Positions 35,436 through 44,589 are shown, numbered from the stretch's first letter. The stretch is DNA of 64,000 nucleotides from Hohaiivirga sp031546825 (GCA_031546825.1 JAVBJU010000017.1:10274-74273); one strand, 5' to 3'. Translations and numbers: made by a program. The notes: a model not told the origin generated them from the letters alone.

Positions 35436-37306
35436 TGAGCGGCAAGGACGGCAAAAAATACGCTGAGAATAAAGAGGGTATTTGTTCCGGTGCACGTATT
35501 GCCGATGAGCATCCGCTGATTGCCGCTTTGCCCGAATTGCGGCTTTGGTTCGATGGTGCAGCGCTTGGTCTTGCCAGCAATGCTTGGCTTACAATCACCA
35601 CAGGAAATATGCACAGTGTCTATATGCCCCAAGGCGGGCAGGTCACAGAGCCCTCTTATATCGTCACACCCAATATTCGCCGCCGGGCAGCGGCGGAGGA
35701 ATGGGCCTATATTCTTGCGCGGGTGCGTCTGCACGTAGCTCTCAATCATATAGACCCCGCGCAGGATGGCATGCCGTGGCATTGTGCGGCGTGGCTGTGT
35801 GCCGAAGAGGTGATGGCCGTTGCCTCCATTGGCCGGAGGCCTGAGGGTATGCCAAGCTTACCCATCGGCCTGCCGCGCGGCGGCGAAACCGTCTTGGCGC
35901 GGCATTTTTCCGAGAATGGTATTCCGCCAGATGTTCTGGGCCTGTCGCTCGGTGGCGATGGCAAGCCATTTTGGGCATTCGACAAGCCTTTCATCATTTC
36001 TGACGATCTGCGTGCCAGGCATCTTGCGGTGCTCGCCCGTGGCATTCGCAATGCGGCAACCGCCGCAATCGAGGTGGCAGGGGGCCTGAGAGCGACGCTT
36101 GGCAAGGCCAAAGACGACAATTCGGTCGTGCAGCAAGCACGCCAATGGATGATATCGGAATACCCGCTATTGGCTGCACTCGCGTCATCCTTCTCCCTGA
36201 TCGAAGACGCGCAGCTTTGCCAAAATATCGGCGTCGAGATTGCTGCCATTTCCGATGCCGCGCAGGAAATCTATTTCAATCCGCGCGTTGTCTTCGAGCT
36301 TCAAGAGGCCAAGTTCGTCATGGCGCATGAATTGCTCCATGCCAGCCTGCGCCACTCCCAGCGCCGCCAGGGGCGGGATCCGTGGTTGTGGAATGTGGCT
36401 TGTGATTACGTCATCAACGACTGGCTCATCGAGATGCAGCTCGGCGTTCCGCCAGAGCGCATCGGCTATCTGCATGATACCGCGTTACGCGGCCTTTCCG
36501 CAGAGGAAGTCTACGACAGGATCGTCACCGACTTGCGCTGGATGCGCAAGGTGAAGAAAATGAGGACGATGAACGGGGCCAAGCCCGATATGATTGAAGG
36601 TGTCCACCCACCCGGATGGTGGCACGGTGGCGGCGCGGACCTTGATGCCTTCTATCGCCGGGCGCTGGCTGAAGGGCTGGAACTGCATCTTGGCCGCGGA
36701 CGCGGCTATCTGCCTGCGGGTCTTGTTGAGGAAATCCGCGCCCAGATGCAGACGCCAATTCCCTGGGACGTGGAACTCGCGCATTGGCTCGATCAGTATT
36801 TCCCGCCATTGGAGAAGCGTCGCACTTTTGCCCGTGCCCATCGCCGCCAATCAGCGACGCCAGATATTCCTCGCCCGGCTTGGGTCAGCCCCGATGAGCA
36901 ACGGGTGGCGCGAGTTTTTGGCGCGGTTGTCGACACATCTGGCTCCATGAGTCGTTCCGACCTCGCCAAGGCCATCGGCGCGATTGCCAGCTATGCCATG
37001 AGCCGCGAAGTTGCCTTCGTGCGCCTCGTCCAATGTGATGCCGCCGCCCATGATAGTGGTTATGTGCAACCGGAAGAATTGCTTGATCGGGTTCAGATCA
37101 AGGGACGCGGTGGCACGGTGCTGATGCCGGGGATTAGGTTGCTGGAAGAGGCGCGCGACTTCCCGCAGACCGGCCCGATTCTTGTGATTACCGACGGCGC
37201 TTGTGATCGCTTGACTTTGCGCCACGAACACGCCGTCCTTCTCGCACCTGGCGGCCGGTTCGGTTACCCGATCCGAGGGCCGGTATTTCATATGGGCAAG
37301 GATTGA
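35435..37306 (+). CDS. Metallopeptidase-like protein with C-terminal VWA domain (DUF2201 type)
   Basis: 623 residues, no signal peptide or membrane segment. Central part: KFVMAHELLHASLRHSQRR (near residues 293-311) is an HExxH zinc-peptidase motif, followed by WNVACDYVINDWLIE, which may provide a third ligand. C-terminal part: FGAVVDTSGSMSRSDLAKAIG (near 495-515) is a VWA MIDAS site (DxSxS), with GRGGTVLMPG and VITDGACD completing it. The first 270 residues are not recognised and may be a separate domain. The pair with the MoxR ATPase suggests an ATPase-driven machine. Proteolysis is not shown by sequence alone. Start and coupling follow from TAATG. Confidence 0.83.
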   Translation: MSGKDGKKYAENKEGICSGARIADEHPLIAALPELRLWFDGAALGLASNAWLTITTGNMHSVYMPQGGQVTEPSYIVTPNIRRRAAAEEWAYILARVRLHVALNHIDPAQDGMPWHCAAWLCAEEVMAVASIGRRPEGMPSLPIGLPRGGETVLARHFSENGIPPDVLGLSLGGDGKPFWAFDKPFIISDDLRARHLAVLARGIRNAATAAIEVAGGLRATLGKAKDDNSVVQQARQWMISEYPLLAALASSFSLIEDAQLCQNIGVEIAAISDAAQEIYFNPRVVFELQEAKFVMAHELLHASLRHSQRRQGRDPWLWNVACDYVINDWLIEMQLGVPPERIGYLHDTALRGLSAEEVYDRIVTDLRWMRKVKKMRTMNGAKPDMIEGVHPPGWWHGGGADLDAFYRRALAEGLELHLGRGRGYLPAGLVEEIRAQMQTPIPWDVELAHWLDQYFPPLEKRRTFARAHRRQSATPDIPRPAWVSPDEQRVARVFGAVVDTSGSMSRSDLAKAIGAIASYAMSREVAFVRLVQCDAAAHDSGYVQPEELLDRVQIKGRGGTVLMPGIRLLEEARDFPQTGPILVITDGACDRLTLRHEHAVLLAPGGRFGYPIRGPVFHMGKD

Positions 37307-37311
37307 GCGCT

Positions 37312-37935
37312 GTGAAGCGAGCAGATTTCAAAACGCAGGCATATGAGATATTCGGCGAGAAGGCTTTTGCCTTTGGCCTCTATTATCAGCATACTTACGC
37401 CCTGCGGCTGGAATTGGCGGGTGCGGGCTCCTTTCTCGATAGATTTCTTCAGGCATTGCATCGAGCTGAGACCGTTTGCGAGGATGTTTTTGCCGGGGTG
37501 GATGATCTGTATGTCTGTCTAAGTTCGTACCAGTATCAGTCCATGACGGAATGGGCGCGGCCCTTGCTTGCCAGTCTGCGCCAGTGCGGAATTCAGGTTC
37601 CTCGTGCAAGGCAAACATGGCGGCAGCCAGATGAGGGGTTCCCAGACCAAGGTGGCCAGCGCGCTTTCCTCTCGTTCCGGTTTGAGAAGAGCGATCTGCG
37701 GAAATTCCTATGGGGATCTGCCGCCAAGGACTTCGGATACATTGCGCCGTCGCTGCACGCACATGCTTATATTTACAGTCCGACGAAACGGTTTCTTGTT
37801 CTACCTTACGACGACCGGGGGACGGATATCATTGGTTGTGACAGAGTTTCGATCGAACCGTTATATCGAAAATACAATGCATGGTTGCTCGATTATGACC
37901 GGGAAAGGATGGATGCGGTTTTCGCAGAGCGGTAA
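37312..37935 (+). CDS. DUF3885 protein
   Basis: 207 residues from the GTG at 37312, which has AAGGA ten bases before it; a TTG at 37303 overlapping the upstream stop is the other option. The C-terminal part SPTKRFLVLPYDDRGTDIIGCD followed by LYRKYNAWLLDYDRERMDAVF is the DUF3885 hallmark. Function is unknown; DUF3885 proteins often occur as single cytosolic genes and in places near toxin-immunity loci. It follows the metallopeptidase-VWA gene by 5 bases on the same strand, so it is likely part of that operon. Confidence 0.78.
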   Translation: MKRADFKTQAYEIFGEKAFAFGLYYQHTYALRLELAGAGSFLDRFLQALHRAETVCEDVFAGVDDLYVCLSSYQYQSMTEWARPLLASLRQCGIQVPRARQTWRQPDEGFPDQGGQRAFLSFRFEKSDLRKFLWGSAAKDFGYIAPSLHAHAYIYSPTKRFLVLPYDDRGTDIIGCDRVSIEPLYRKYNAWLLDYDRERMDAVFAER

Positions 37936-38045
37936 GGCAATCATTTGCTACAGTCAAAATGCTCAGAAGCAGTGACGTTAAAAGGCGTGGGGCGCTCGGT
38001 ACTGTTACCATGACAGTCTGCCAAATTCTGACTTCCGCTCTCGGG

Positions 38046-38300
38046 TCAAGCTTTTGCGGACGGAGAGGGCGGCTGATGCTTCTCTCTGGGTAGCCATTCC
38101 ACCTCAACTGAAGAAAAGTAGGCTTCCAGTTCGCTGCTTAAAAACCAGTAATCGTAGCCTTCGTCGGGGCCTCCCGTAAAATCTTTATGTTTTGCGAGAA
38201 GAACGAGAAATCCCCCATCGTCCTCGTCAAGAACCTTTACATACCAACCGGGGTATTCACCGCTCCTGAACAGGCCAACTGTGTTTATCGGAATATTCAT
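38046..38300 (-). CDS. Small acidic protein of unknown function
   Basis: 84 residues, cytosolic, acidic and aromatic-rich: MNIPINTVGLFRSGEYPGWY, then VKVLDEDDGGFLVLLAKHKDF, GYDYWFLSSELEAYFSSVEVEWLP and a Pro-rich end. No family is recognised; size, charge and aromatic content resemble immunity proteins, which is only an impression. AGGG lies about seven bases before the ATG. The base composition is visibly less G+C-rich than the xerD gene next to it. It is convergent with the DUF3885 gene, 110 bases away. Confidence 0.6.
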   Translation of the reverse strand: MNIPINTVGLFRSGEYPGWYVKVLDEDDGGFLVLLAKHKDFTGGPDEGYDYWFLSSELEAYFSSVEVEWLPREKHQPPSPSAKA

Positions 38301-38313
38301 ATTGCACCCTGGA

Positions 38314-39240
38314 TTATGTAGTGCCCATCGGATGTAAATCCCGCACCATGCTTTTCAGTCGCTCGTCCAGCACATGGGTATAAATCTGTGTTGTTGAGAT
38401 GCTGGCGTGGCCTAAAAGTTCCTGTACCACGCGCAGGTCAGCGCCGTTTTGCAGCAAGTGGCTGGCGAAGGCGTGGCGGAGGGCGTGGGGGGAGATGTGG
38501 TCGGCCCGGATGCCGGAGGCGCCCGCCAGCACCTTGAGGTCGCGGGCGAAGGCCTGGCGGGTAAGGTGGCCGCTTTCGCTGTCGGCGGGGAAGAGCCAGG
38601 CGGGGGTATCCTTGCGGCTGGCATCGAGCACTTCCACATAGCGCGTCATGGCAGTGCGGGCGCTTTCAGTGAGCGGCACGAGGCGTTCTTTGTTGCCTTT
38701 GCCGCGTACCACCAGGAATTTCTCGCGGGTTCGCGCGGCGGATTTTGGTAGGGAAACGAGCTCGGAAACACGCAGGCCGGTGGCGTAAATCAGTTCCAGC
38801 AGGCAATGCATCCGGGTGTTACGCAGGCGTTCGAACGATGTGCCTTCGCCGGAGGCGGCACGGATTGCGGCGAGGTCAAGCATTCGGCTGACGTCATCCA
38901 CCGACAGCACCTTGGGCACGGCCTGGCGCGTTTTGGGCGCGTCCACTGCGGCGCTTGGATCTTGAGAGGCATACCCTTCAGTGTAGAGGAATTTGTGAAA
39001 CTGGCGTACGGCGGAAAGGTGACGGGCGGCGGAGGAGGCTTTCAGGCCTTCGATTTCCAGCGATACGACGAAATTACGCACGTCTTTCGGGCCTGCGTCT
39101 TTCAGGCGGATGTCGTTATCGGTGAGAAAGGCGAGATAGCGGTCGAGGTCGCGGCGGTAGGCGGCGAGCGTATTGGCTGCGGCGCCGCGTTCGGCGGCCA
39201 ACATGTCGAGGAAAAGGCTTGAGCAGCGTGCCGGGGTCAT
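38314..39240 (-). CDS. xerD: Site-specific tyrosine recombinase XerD
   Basis: 308-residue recombinase that, with XerC, resolves chromosome dimers at dif. The N-terminal SAM-like core-binding domain (about 1-95) has the family LAAYRRDLDRYLAFL. Catalytic residues: Arg in ATGLRVSELVSL, Lys in VRGKGNKERLVPL, HxxR in SPHALRHAFASHLL, the His in LGHASISTTQIY and the nucleophile Tyr in the IYTHV that follows. The length is normal for XerD, and neighbours aroK and aroB are the usual alphaproteobacterial ones. The start overlaps the stop of a 48-residue membrane protein gene (ATGA). Confidence 0.92.
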   Translation of the reverse strand: MTPARCSSLFLDMLAAERGAAANTLAAYRRDLDRYLAFLTDNDIRLKDAGPKDVRNFVVSLEIEGLKASSAARHLSAVRQFHKFLYTEGYASQDPSAAVDAPKTRQAVPKVLSVDDVSRMLDLAAIRAASGEGTSFERLRNTRMHCLLELIYATGLRVSELVSLPKSAARTREKFLVVRGKGNKERLVPLTESARTAMTRYVEVLDASRKDTPAWLFPADSESGHLTRQAFARDLKVLAGASGIRADHISPHALRHAFASHLLQNGADLRVVQELLGHASISTTQIYTHVLDERLKSMVRDLHPMGTT

Positions 39241-39383
39241 TTCTTGCTCTCACCGCGCTCGGGGATGGGTATCGAGATGGTGCGAACCTCAGGCGTGACG
39301 AAGGTCGCCAGCGCGTAAATCACCGCGTATCCAACGACGATGGCAATGAAGAGGCCGAGGAGTAAGCGGGTCAGGGTCGGCAT
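39237..39383 (-). CDS. 48-residue single-span membrane protein coupled to xerD
   Basis: A short minus-strand gene starting MPTLTRLLLGLFIAIVVGYA and ending PIPERGESKK. Residues 5-28 form one membrane helix; the C-terminal 18 residues are polar with PEVRTISIPIPERG. The TGA stop (39237-39239) overlaps the xerD ATG (39238-39240) as ATGA, which indicates translational coupling and supports a real gene. GGAT lies before its ATG. Similar small membrane proteins sit before xerD in other Hyphomicrobiales as far as I recall; function unknown. Confidence 0.7.
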   Translation of the reverse strand: MPTLTRLLLGLFIAIVVGYAVIYALATFVTPEVRTISIPIPERGESKK

Positions 39384-39555
39384 GGGGATCCGGTCTGCTG
39401 GGGTTTCAGCGCCATTTGAGCACCGAAAGGTTTAATGTTGATGAAACGCGGGAACGCGAGGGACAAGGTAGCGCATTTTCCCATTCAATCCGACACCGAA
39501 ATCGTTTAGTGACATATTCGCTTCCCGCTATACGCCGGGATTTAGGATCGGGTTA

Positions 39556-40191
39556 ATGGAACACAAGCGCAAGACCAGCCAGCCAAGCGCGCGGCGGTCC
39601 CTGCGAATACGGCAGGCTTTTTCGAAACGGGCGGAGCGGCTTCGACAGCAGCTCGCCGGGCGCTCCATCGTGCTTGTCGGCCTTATGGGGGCCGGGAAGA
39701 GCACGGTCGGCCGCCGGTTGGCGGACCGACTTGGCCTGTCGTTTCTCGATGCTGACAACGAAATCGAATCAGCGGCGGGGATGTCTATCCCCGATATCTT
39801 TTCCGTCCATGGCGAGACCTATTTTCGCGAGGGCGAGCGGCGAGTGATTGCACGGATCCTGCAGGAAGGGCCGATTGTGCTGGCCACCGGCGGCGGCGCT
39901 TACATGAGTTCGGAAACGCGAGAGGCCATCGCAGCGAACGCCATTTCCATCTGGCTCAATGCCGATCTTGAGGTGCTGCTGGAACGCGTGAGCCGCCGCC
40001 AGAACCGGCCTCTGCTGCAGAACGCTGATCCGCGTGCCACGTTGGAACGGCTGATGACGGAGCGTAATCCCGTTTATGCTGAGGCCGATATCGAAGTGAA
40101 ATCGCAAGACGGCCCCCATGATCGGGTGGTCTCGACCATCGTCCGCGCCCTGCGCCAGCATATTGACCAACAGGAAAAGCAGACATCATGA
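39556..40191 (+). CDS. aroK: Shikimate kinase AroK
   Basis: 211 residues, with an N-terminal extension of about 35 basic residues common in alphaproteobacteria. It phosphorylates shikimate in the fifth step of the pathway. The P-loop is VGLMGAGKSTVGRRLA (about 42-57); FLDADNEIESAAGMSIPDIF carries the shikimate-binding Asp; VLATGGGAYMS and RRQNRPLL follow, with the lid Arg. It overlaps aroB by ATGA at 40188, the standard aroKB arrangement. Confidence 0.93.
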   Translation: MEHKRKTSQPSARRSLRIRQAFSKRAERLRQQLAGRSIVLVGLMGAGKSTVGRRLADRLGLSFLDADNEIESAAGMSIPDIFSVHGETYFREGERRVIARILQEGPIVLATGGGAYMSSETREAIAANAISIWLNADLEVLLERVSRRQNRPLLQNADPRATLERLMTERNPVYAEADIEVKSQDGPHDRVVSTIVRALRQHIDQQEKQTS

Positions 40192-41306
40192 CCTCATCCG
40201 CCCTGATCGTGCCGGTGCCGCTCGGTGAACGCGCCTATGATATCCTCGTTGGCCGCGATGTGCTGGCTGAAGGCGCCGCGCGGATTGCCGGGCTTGGTGC
40301 GCGTAAAGTAGCTTTGGTGACCGATACCCATGTGCAGGCGCTCCATGCCGAGCGGGTGATGGTGGCGCTGGCGGGGCAAGGGATTGCGGTCGCCGAGCCC
40401 ATCGTTGTTCCGGCGGGGGAGGGCTCCAAGAGCTATGCGGAACTCACGCGGGTATGCGATATGGTGCTGGCCACCCGTGTCGAGCGCGGTGATCTGGTGC
40501 TGGCGCTCGGCGGGGGCGTGGTGGGTGATCTTGCGGCTTTTGTGGCGGCCATCGTGCGGCGCGGTATGCGGTTTGTTCAGATGCCGACTACCTTGCTCGC
40601 CCAGGTTGATTCGTCGGTGGGCGGTAAAACCGGCATCAATTCGCCCCATGGCAAAAACCTGATTGGTGCATTCCATCAGCCGAGTCTCGTCATCGCCGAT
40701 ACCGCCATTCTGGATACGCTGCCGTTGCGCGAAATGCGGGCCGGCTATGCCGAGGTGGTGAAGTACGGTCTCATTAATGATGAGGCGTTTTTCCATTGGT
40801 GCGACGCCAACTGGAAAGGCATTTTCAGTGGTGGGGCGGAACGCGAGCAGGCCGTCGCCCATTCCTGTCGCGCCAAGGCGGCGGTTGTGGTGCGCGATGA
40901 GCATGAGCACGGCGACCGCGCGCTGCTTAATCTCGGCCACACATTCGCCCATGCGCTGGAGCGCCATGTGTCTTACGACAACGCCCGGCTCGTGCACGGT
41001 GAGGCGGTAGCCATTGGGCTTGCGCTCGCCTTCCGCTTTTCCACCCGCCTTGGGCTCTGCCCTGGCCAGGATGCCAGTCGGGTTGAGGCACATCTGAAGA
41101 GCGTCGGGCTGCCAAGCCGCCTACAGGATGTTCCCGGCGGCTGCGGCACGGCGGAGACACTGCTGGATGCCATGGCTCAGGATAAGAAGGTCCAGGCTGG
41201 GGTACTCACCTTCATCCTCGCGCGCGGCATCGGTAAAAGTTTTGTGACGCGCGATGTGGCACGTGATGACGTGGCGGCGTTCCTGAATGATGAACTGGCG
41301 GCGTAA
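40188..41306 (+). CDS. aroB: 3-Dehydroquinate synthase AroB
   Basis: 372-residue NAD-dependent, metal-requiring enzyme that closes DAHP to 3-dehydroquinate, the second shikimate step. The NAD-binding segment LVLALGGGVVGDLAAFVAA, the PTTLLAQVDSSVGGKTGIN block, and metal ligands Glu in AGYAEVVKYGLI and His in LNLGHTFAHALE and VHGEAVAIG are all present. The length is normal. It is translationally coupled to aroK. A 500-bp gene-free stretch follows before sdhC. Confidence 0.95.
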   Translation: MTSSALIVPVPLGERAYDILVGRDVLAEGAARIAGLGARKVALVTDTHVQALHAERVMVALAGQGIAVAEPIVVPAGEGSKSYAELTRVCDMVLATRVERGDLVLALGGGVVGDLAAFVAAIVRRGMRFVQMPTTLLAQVDSSVGGKTGINSPHGKNLIGAFHQPSLVIADTAILDTLPLREMRAGYAEVVKYGLINDEAFFHWCDANWKGIFSGGAEREQAVAHSCRAKAAVVVRDEHEHGDRALLNLGHTFAHALERHVSYDNARLVHGEAVAIGLALAFRFSTRLGLCPGQDASRVEAHLKSVGLPSRLQDVPGGCGTAETLLDAMAQDKKVQAGVLTFILARGIGKSFVTRDVARDDVAAFLNDELAA

Positions 41307-41805
41307 AAAGGTCGCACCTATAAGACATTATTCCATTAATCGCGTTATTAAGCTTCATTTATCAATTCGTTTAATAATATGATTGAATTGCTCAAAGCCA
41401 TCTTCCGCAAGGAGGCGATTATTGGGCATGGCGCGACGTGTTGTCTTGCGACAGAACGAAGCGGCTTGCGGGGTTGCTTTTTCTCTTCCTTCGGCGCTAA
41501 GAAACTTTCGGTGTTTGGATTAATTGTAAATTAGTCCTGCACGTCTATGGGATCATGCGGGTTGTCGTGCTAAAACAGCGCTGCAAGCCGGTCGACCGAA
41601 CAAAATTGGCAGTTGGGTGCAAACACAATTGTCAGTTGAGGCGGTCAGGTGGTTCCCCGTCTCAGGTTGAGTCGGGTTCGTATAGATCATTGCAGTTTGT
41701 CTTCGCAGCCCGCCGGCAGCGCTCGTGTCTGTCGGCCCATTTGGACGAATGCTCCCCTCTCGGAGCACGACGCCGTCCGGGTTGCCAGAACGGGAGCAGG
41801 TATCG
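41307..41805. other. Intergenic region before sdhCDAB
   Basis: I see no gene here. The first 100 bases are A+T-rich. At 41604-41619 and 41627-41642 two near-identical 16-mers occur (AATTGGCAGTTGGGTG and AATTGTCAGTTGAGGC, offset by 23 bases), which could be regulator half-sites for the succinate dehydrogenase operon. A convincing -35/-10 pair was not found by eye. Confidence 0.45.
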
Positions 41806-42234
41806 ATGGCTCAGGCATCAGACAAGGCGTCCAGGCAAAGGCCAATTGCGCCTCACCTGGAAATTTACGGTTGGTCATGGACGATGGTGATGTCCGGGTT
41901 CCACCGGGCGACCGGCTTCGTCCTGTATCTGGGCATGGGGCTGTTTGCCCTGTGGCTGGTGCTGATGACCTCGTCGCCAGCAACCGCGGAATGGGCCTAC
42001 TGGATGGTCTCGCGCTTCCCCGATTGGGGCCCGCTCAAGCTCGGCTGGATTTTGCCGTTTGGCTTCTCATGGGGCCTTTTTCATCATCTGATCGGCGGCA
42101 TCCGTCACTTCATCTGGGATACGGGCAAGGGCTTCGATCCGGTGACACGCCGCAACATGGCGATCTTCACGCTGGTCGGCTCGGTGGGCTGCACGCTGGC
42201 GCTGTGGATCATCGGCTTCATCATCGCGTACTGA
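41806..42234 (+). CDS. sdhC: Succinate dehydrogenase cytochrome b556 subunit SdhC
   Basis: 142 residues with three membrane helices. RPIAPHLEIYGWSWTMVMSGFHRATGFVLYLG is the SdhC opening with the Ser/His and Arg region of the quinone site; FGFSWGLFHHLIGGIRHFIWDTGKGF has the His pair including the axial haem ligand. The ATG at 41806 starts the conserved part; the frame is open upstream to 41725. It is the first gene of sdhCDAB and anchors the dehydrogenase in the inner membrane with SdhD. Confidence 0.92.
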   Translation: MAQASDKASRQRPIAPHLEIYGWSWTMVMSGFHRATGFVLYLGMGLFALWLVLMTSSPATAEWAYWMVSRFPDWGPLKLGWILPFGFSWGLFHHLIGGIRHFIWDTGKGFDPVTRRNMAIFTLVGSVGCTLALWIIGFIIAY

Positions 42235-42244
42235 GGAGGCATTT

Positions 42245-42673
42245 ATGGCTAAAGACAACAAATCCGCCGGGCCTCGCTACTCGGTATTCGGTCCGGGCGG
42301 CAAACTGTTCGGAAAAAGTCAGGAAGGCGCCCACCATTGGTGGATGCAGCGGGTGATCACCGCCATTGGTCTGCCGCTGATGATTGCGTCCATTCTCATC
42401 ATCGCCTGCGGCACCGGTCGTGGTCCCGTTCGCATGCTTGAAGTCTTGTCGCGGCCTTGGGCGACGATCATCATCGGCGCGACCGCGTTCCTGATGATCG
42501 CGCATATGCGCCACGCCGTGCATCAGATCCTTGAAGATTACGTGCCCACTAAAAAGCCGCGCTACATCGCGTTCATGATGAACGAGGCGTTCTGCGTCGT
42601 GGTTGCTCTGATGATCGCTTATGCGATGTTCAAGCTCAGCGTCCTGTCCGCGTTCATCGGGTTTATGAAATAA
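42245..42673 (+). CDS. sdhD: Succinate dehydrogenase membrane anchor subunit SdhD
   Basis: 142 residues with three hydrophobic segments. GAHHWWMQRVITAIGLPLMI, then IAHMRHAVHQILEDYVPTKKPR with the expected haem-ligand His and quinone-site residues, and a C-terminal helix. It lies 10 bases after sdhC and 13 before sdhA, with GAGGAGG before the start. It forms the cytochrome b anchor with SdhC. Confidence 0.92.
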   Translation: MAKDNKSAGPRYSVFGPGGKLFGKSQEGAHHWWMQRVITAIGLPLMIASILIIACGTGRGPVRMLEVLSRPWATIIIGATAFLMIAHMRHAVHQILEDYVPTKKPRYIAFMMNEAFCVVVALMIAYAMFKLSVLSAFIGFMK

Positions 42674-42686
42674 GGTAGGGTATCTC

Positions 42687-44513
42687 ATGGCCTCTCAAGA
42701 CAATACTTTCACGATCAACGGCCGGGCATACCCCGTTATCGATCATACCTTCGATGTCGTTGTGCTCGGCGCTGGCGGCGCAGGGTTGCGTGCCACGGTG
42801 GGGGCATCCCAGGCGGGCCTCAATACGGCCTGCATCACCAAAGTCTTCCCGACCCGTTCCCACACGGTTGCGGCCCAGGGTGGCGTTGCGGCATCGCTCG
42901 CCAATATGGGGCCGGATAACTGGCAGTGGCACATGTTCGATACGGTCAAGGGCTCCGACTGGCTCGGCGACCAGGACTCGATTGAATACATGGTTCGCCA
43001 TGCACCCGACGCGGTGTATGAGCTGGAGCATTGGGGCGTGCCGTTCTCGCGCACCGAAGATGGCCGCATCTATCAGCGCCCGTTCGGTGGCATGACCACT
43101 GATTTCGGCAAGGGCCCGGCTGCTCAGCGCACCTGCGCCGCTGCCGACCGCACCGGCCACGCCATGCTGCACACCATGTATGGCGAGGCGTTGAAGCACA
43201 AAACGCAGTTCTTTATCGAATATTTCGGTATCGACCTGTTGATGGACAAGGATGGCCGCTGCCGTGGCGTGATCGCCCTTGATCTTGCCACCGGTGAGTT
43301 GCACCGCTTCCGTGCCCATATGACCATTCTCGCCACCGGCGGATATGGTCGCGCCTACTTCTCCTGCACCTCCGCCCACACCTGCACGGGTGATGGCAAC
43401 GCCATGGTGTTGCGCGCTGGTCTGCCGTTGCAGGATATGGAGTTCGTTCAGTTCCACCCGACCGGCATTTACGGCTCGGGTTGCCTGATCACCGAAGGCG
43501 CGCGCGGCGAGGGCGGTTACCTCACCAATAGCGAAGGTGAGCGCTTCATGGAGCGTTATGCGCCGTCCGCCAAAGACCTTGCTTCGCGTGACGTGGTTTC
43601 CCGGTCAATGACCATGGAAATCCGCGCCGGTCGTGGCGTCGGCAAGAAGAAAGATCACATCTACCTGCATCTCGATCATCTTGATCCAGCCATTCTGCAT
43701 GAGCGTCTGCCCGGCATTTCGGAAAGCGCCCAGATTTTCGCGGGCGTCGATGTGACCAAGGAGCCGGTTCCGGTTCTGCCGACCGTGCACTACAACATGG
43801 GTGGTATCCCCACCAACTATCATGGCGAAGTGCTGACCAAGAAGGACGGTAATCCGGATTCAGTGGTGCCTGGCCTGATGGCACTCGGTGAAGCGGCTTG
43901 TGTGTCTGTGCATGGCGCGAACCGTCTCGGTTCCAACTCGCTGATCGATCTCGTGGTGTTCGGCCGCGCGGCTGGTCTGCGCTGTGCCGAAATCCTCAAG
44001 CCCAATGCCGAGCATCCGAAGCTCGACACCTCGCTTGATGAATTGGCGCTGAGCCGTCTCGACCGCTATCGCTATGCCAACGGCAACCACTCGACTGCCC
44101 ATCACCGTAACGAGATGCAGCACGTGATGCAGAATAACTGCGCCGTGTTCCGTACCGGTGAAGTGCTCGCCGAGGGCAAGAAGCTGATCCATGACGTTTG
44201 GAAAAACGCGGAAGACATCAAGATCACCGACCGTTCGATGATCTGGAATTCCGATCTCATGGAAGCGATGGAACTCGACAATCTGCTGGTTCAGGCCGTT
44301 GCCACCATGGAAGGCGCGCTTGCCCGTGAAGAATCACGCGGGGCCCATGCCCGCGAGGACTTCCCCGAGCGTGATGACGACAAGTGGATGAAGCACACAC
44401 TCGCCTGGGTTGATAGCGAGAAGCGGAGCGTCAAGCTCGACGACCGTCCAGTGCATACCTACACCATGTCCGACGAGATTGAATACATCGAGCCGCGTAA
44501 GCGCGTTTATTAA
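42687..44513 (+). CDS. sdhA: Succinate dehydrogenase flavoprotein subunit SdhA
   Basis: 608-residue FAD subunit that oxidises succinate to fumarate. The Rossmann part begins VVVLGAGGAGLRATVGA; RSHTVAAQGGVAA carries the His (near residue 60) that binds FAD covalently; HPTGIYGSGCLITEGARGEGG, with the catalytic Arg region further on (about 250-400), HYNMGGIPTNYHG, and RLGSNSLIDLVVFGRAAG are conserved. The C-terminal RSHTYTM-like segment reads VHTYTMSDEIEYI. Complete, of normal length. Confidence 0.96.
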   Translation: MASQDNTFTINGRAYPVIDHTFDVVVLGAGGAGLRATVGASQAGLNTACITKVFPTRSHTVAAQGGVAASLANMGPDNWQWHMFDTVKGSDWLGDQDSIEYMVRHAPDAVYELEHWGVPFSRTEDGRIYQRPFGGMTTDFGKGPAAQRTCAAADRTGHAMLHTMYGEALKHKTQFFIEYFGIDLLMDKDGRCRGVIALDLATGELHRFRAHMTILATGGYGRAYFSCTSAHTCTGDGNAMVLRAGLPLQDMEFVQFHPTGIYGSGCLITEGARGEGGYLTNSEGERFMERYAPSAKDLASRDVVSRSMTMEIRAGRGVGKKKDHIYLHLDHLDPAILHERLPGISESAQIFAGVDVTKEPVPVLPTVHYNMGGIPTNYHGEVLTKKDGNPDSVVPGLMALGEAACVSVHGANRLGSNSLIDLVVFGRAAGLRCAEILKPNAEHPKLDTSLDELALSRLDRYRYANGNHSTAHHRNEMQHVMQNNCAVFRTGEVLAEGKKLIHDVWKNAEDIKITDRSMIWNSDLMEAMELDNLLVQAVATMEGALAREESRGAHAREDFPERDDDKWMKHTLAWVDSEKRSVKLDDRPVHTYTMSDEIEYIEPRKRVY

Positions 44514-44589
44514 GCTATTCGGTTGACTGGCTGCCGGTCCGTGCGCGGATCGGCTAAGCCGCAACCCAGATTTAAGGACGGGATTGATA

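Noticed and set aside
38314..39240. Tyrosine recombinase as an integrase marking a genomic island
   Set aside because: Length, motifs and the aroKB neighbours are those of chromosomal XerD; no attachment-site repeats flank it, and the only tRNA is 25 kb away.
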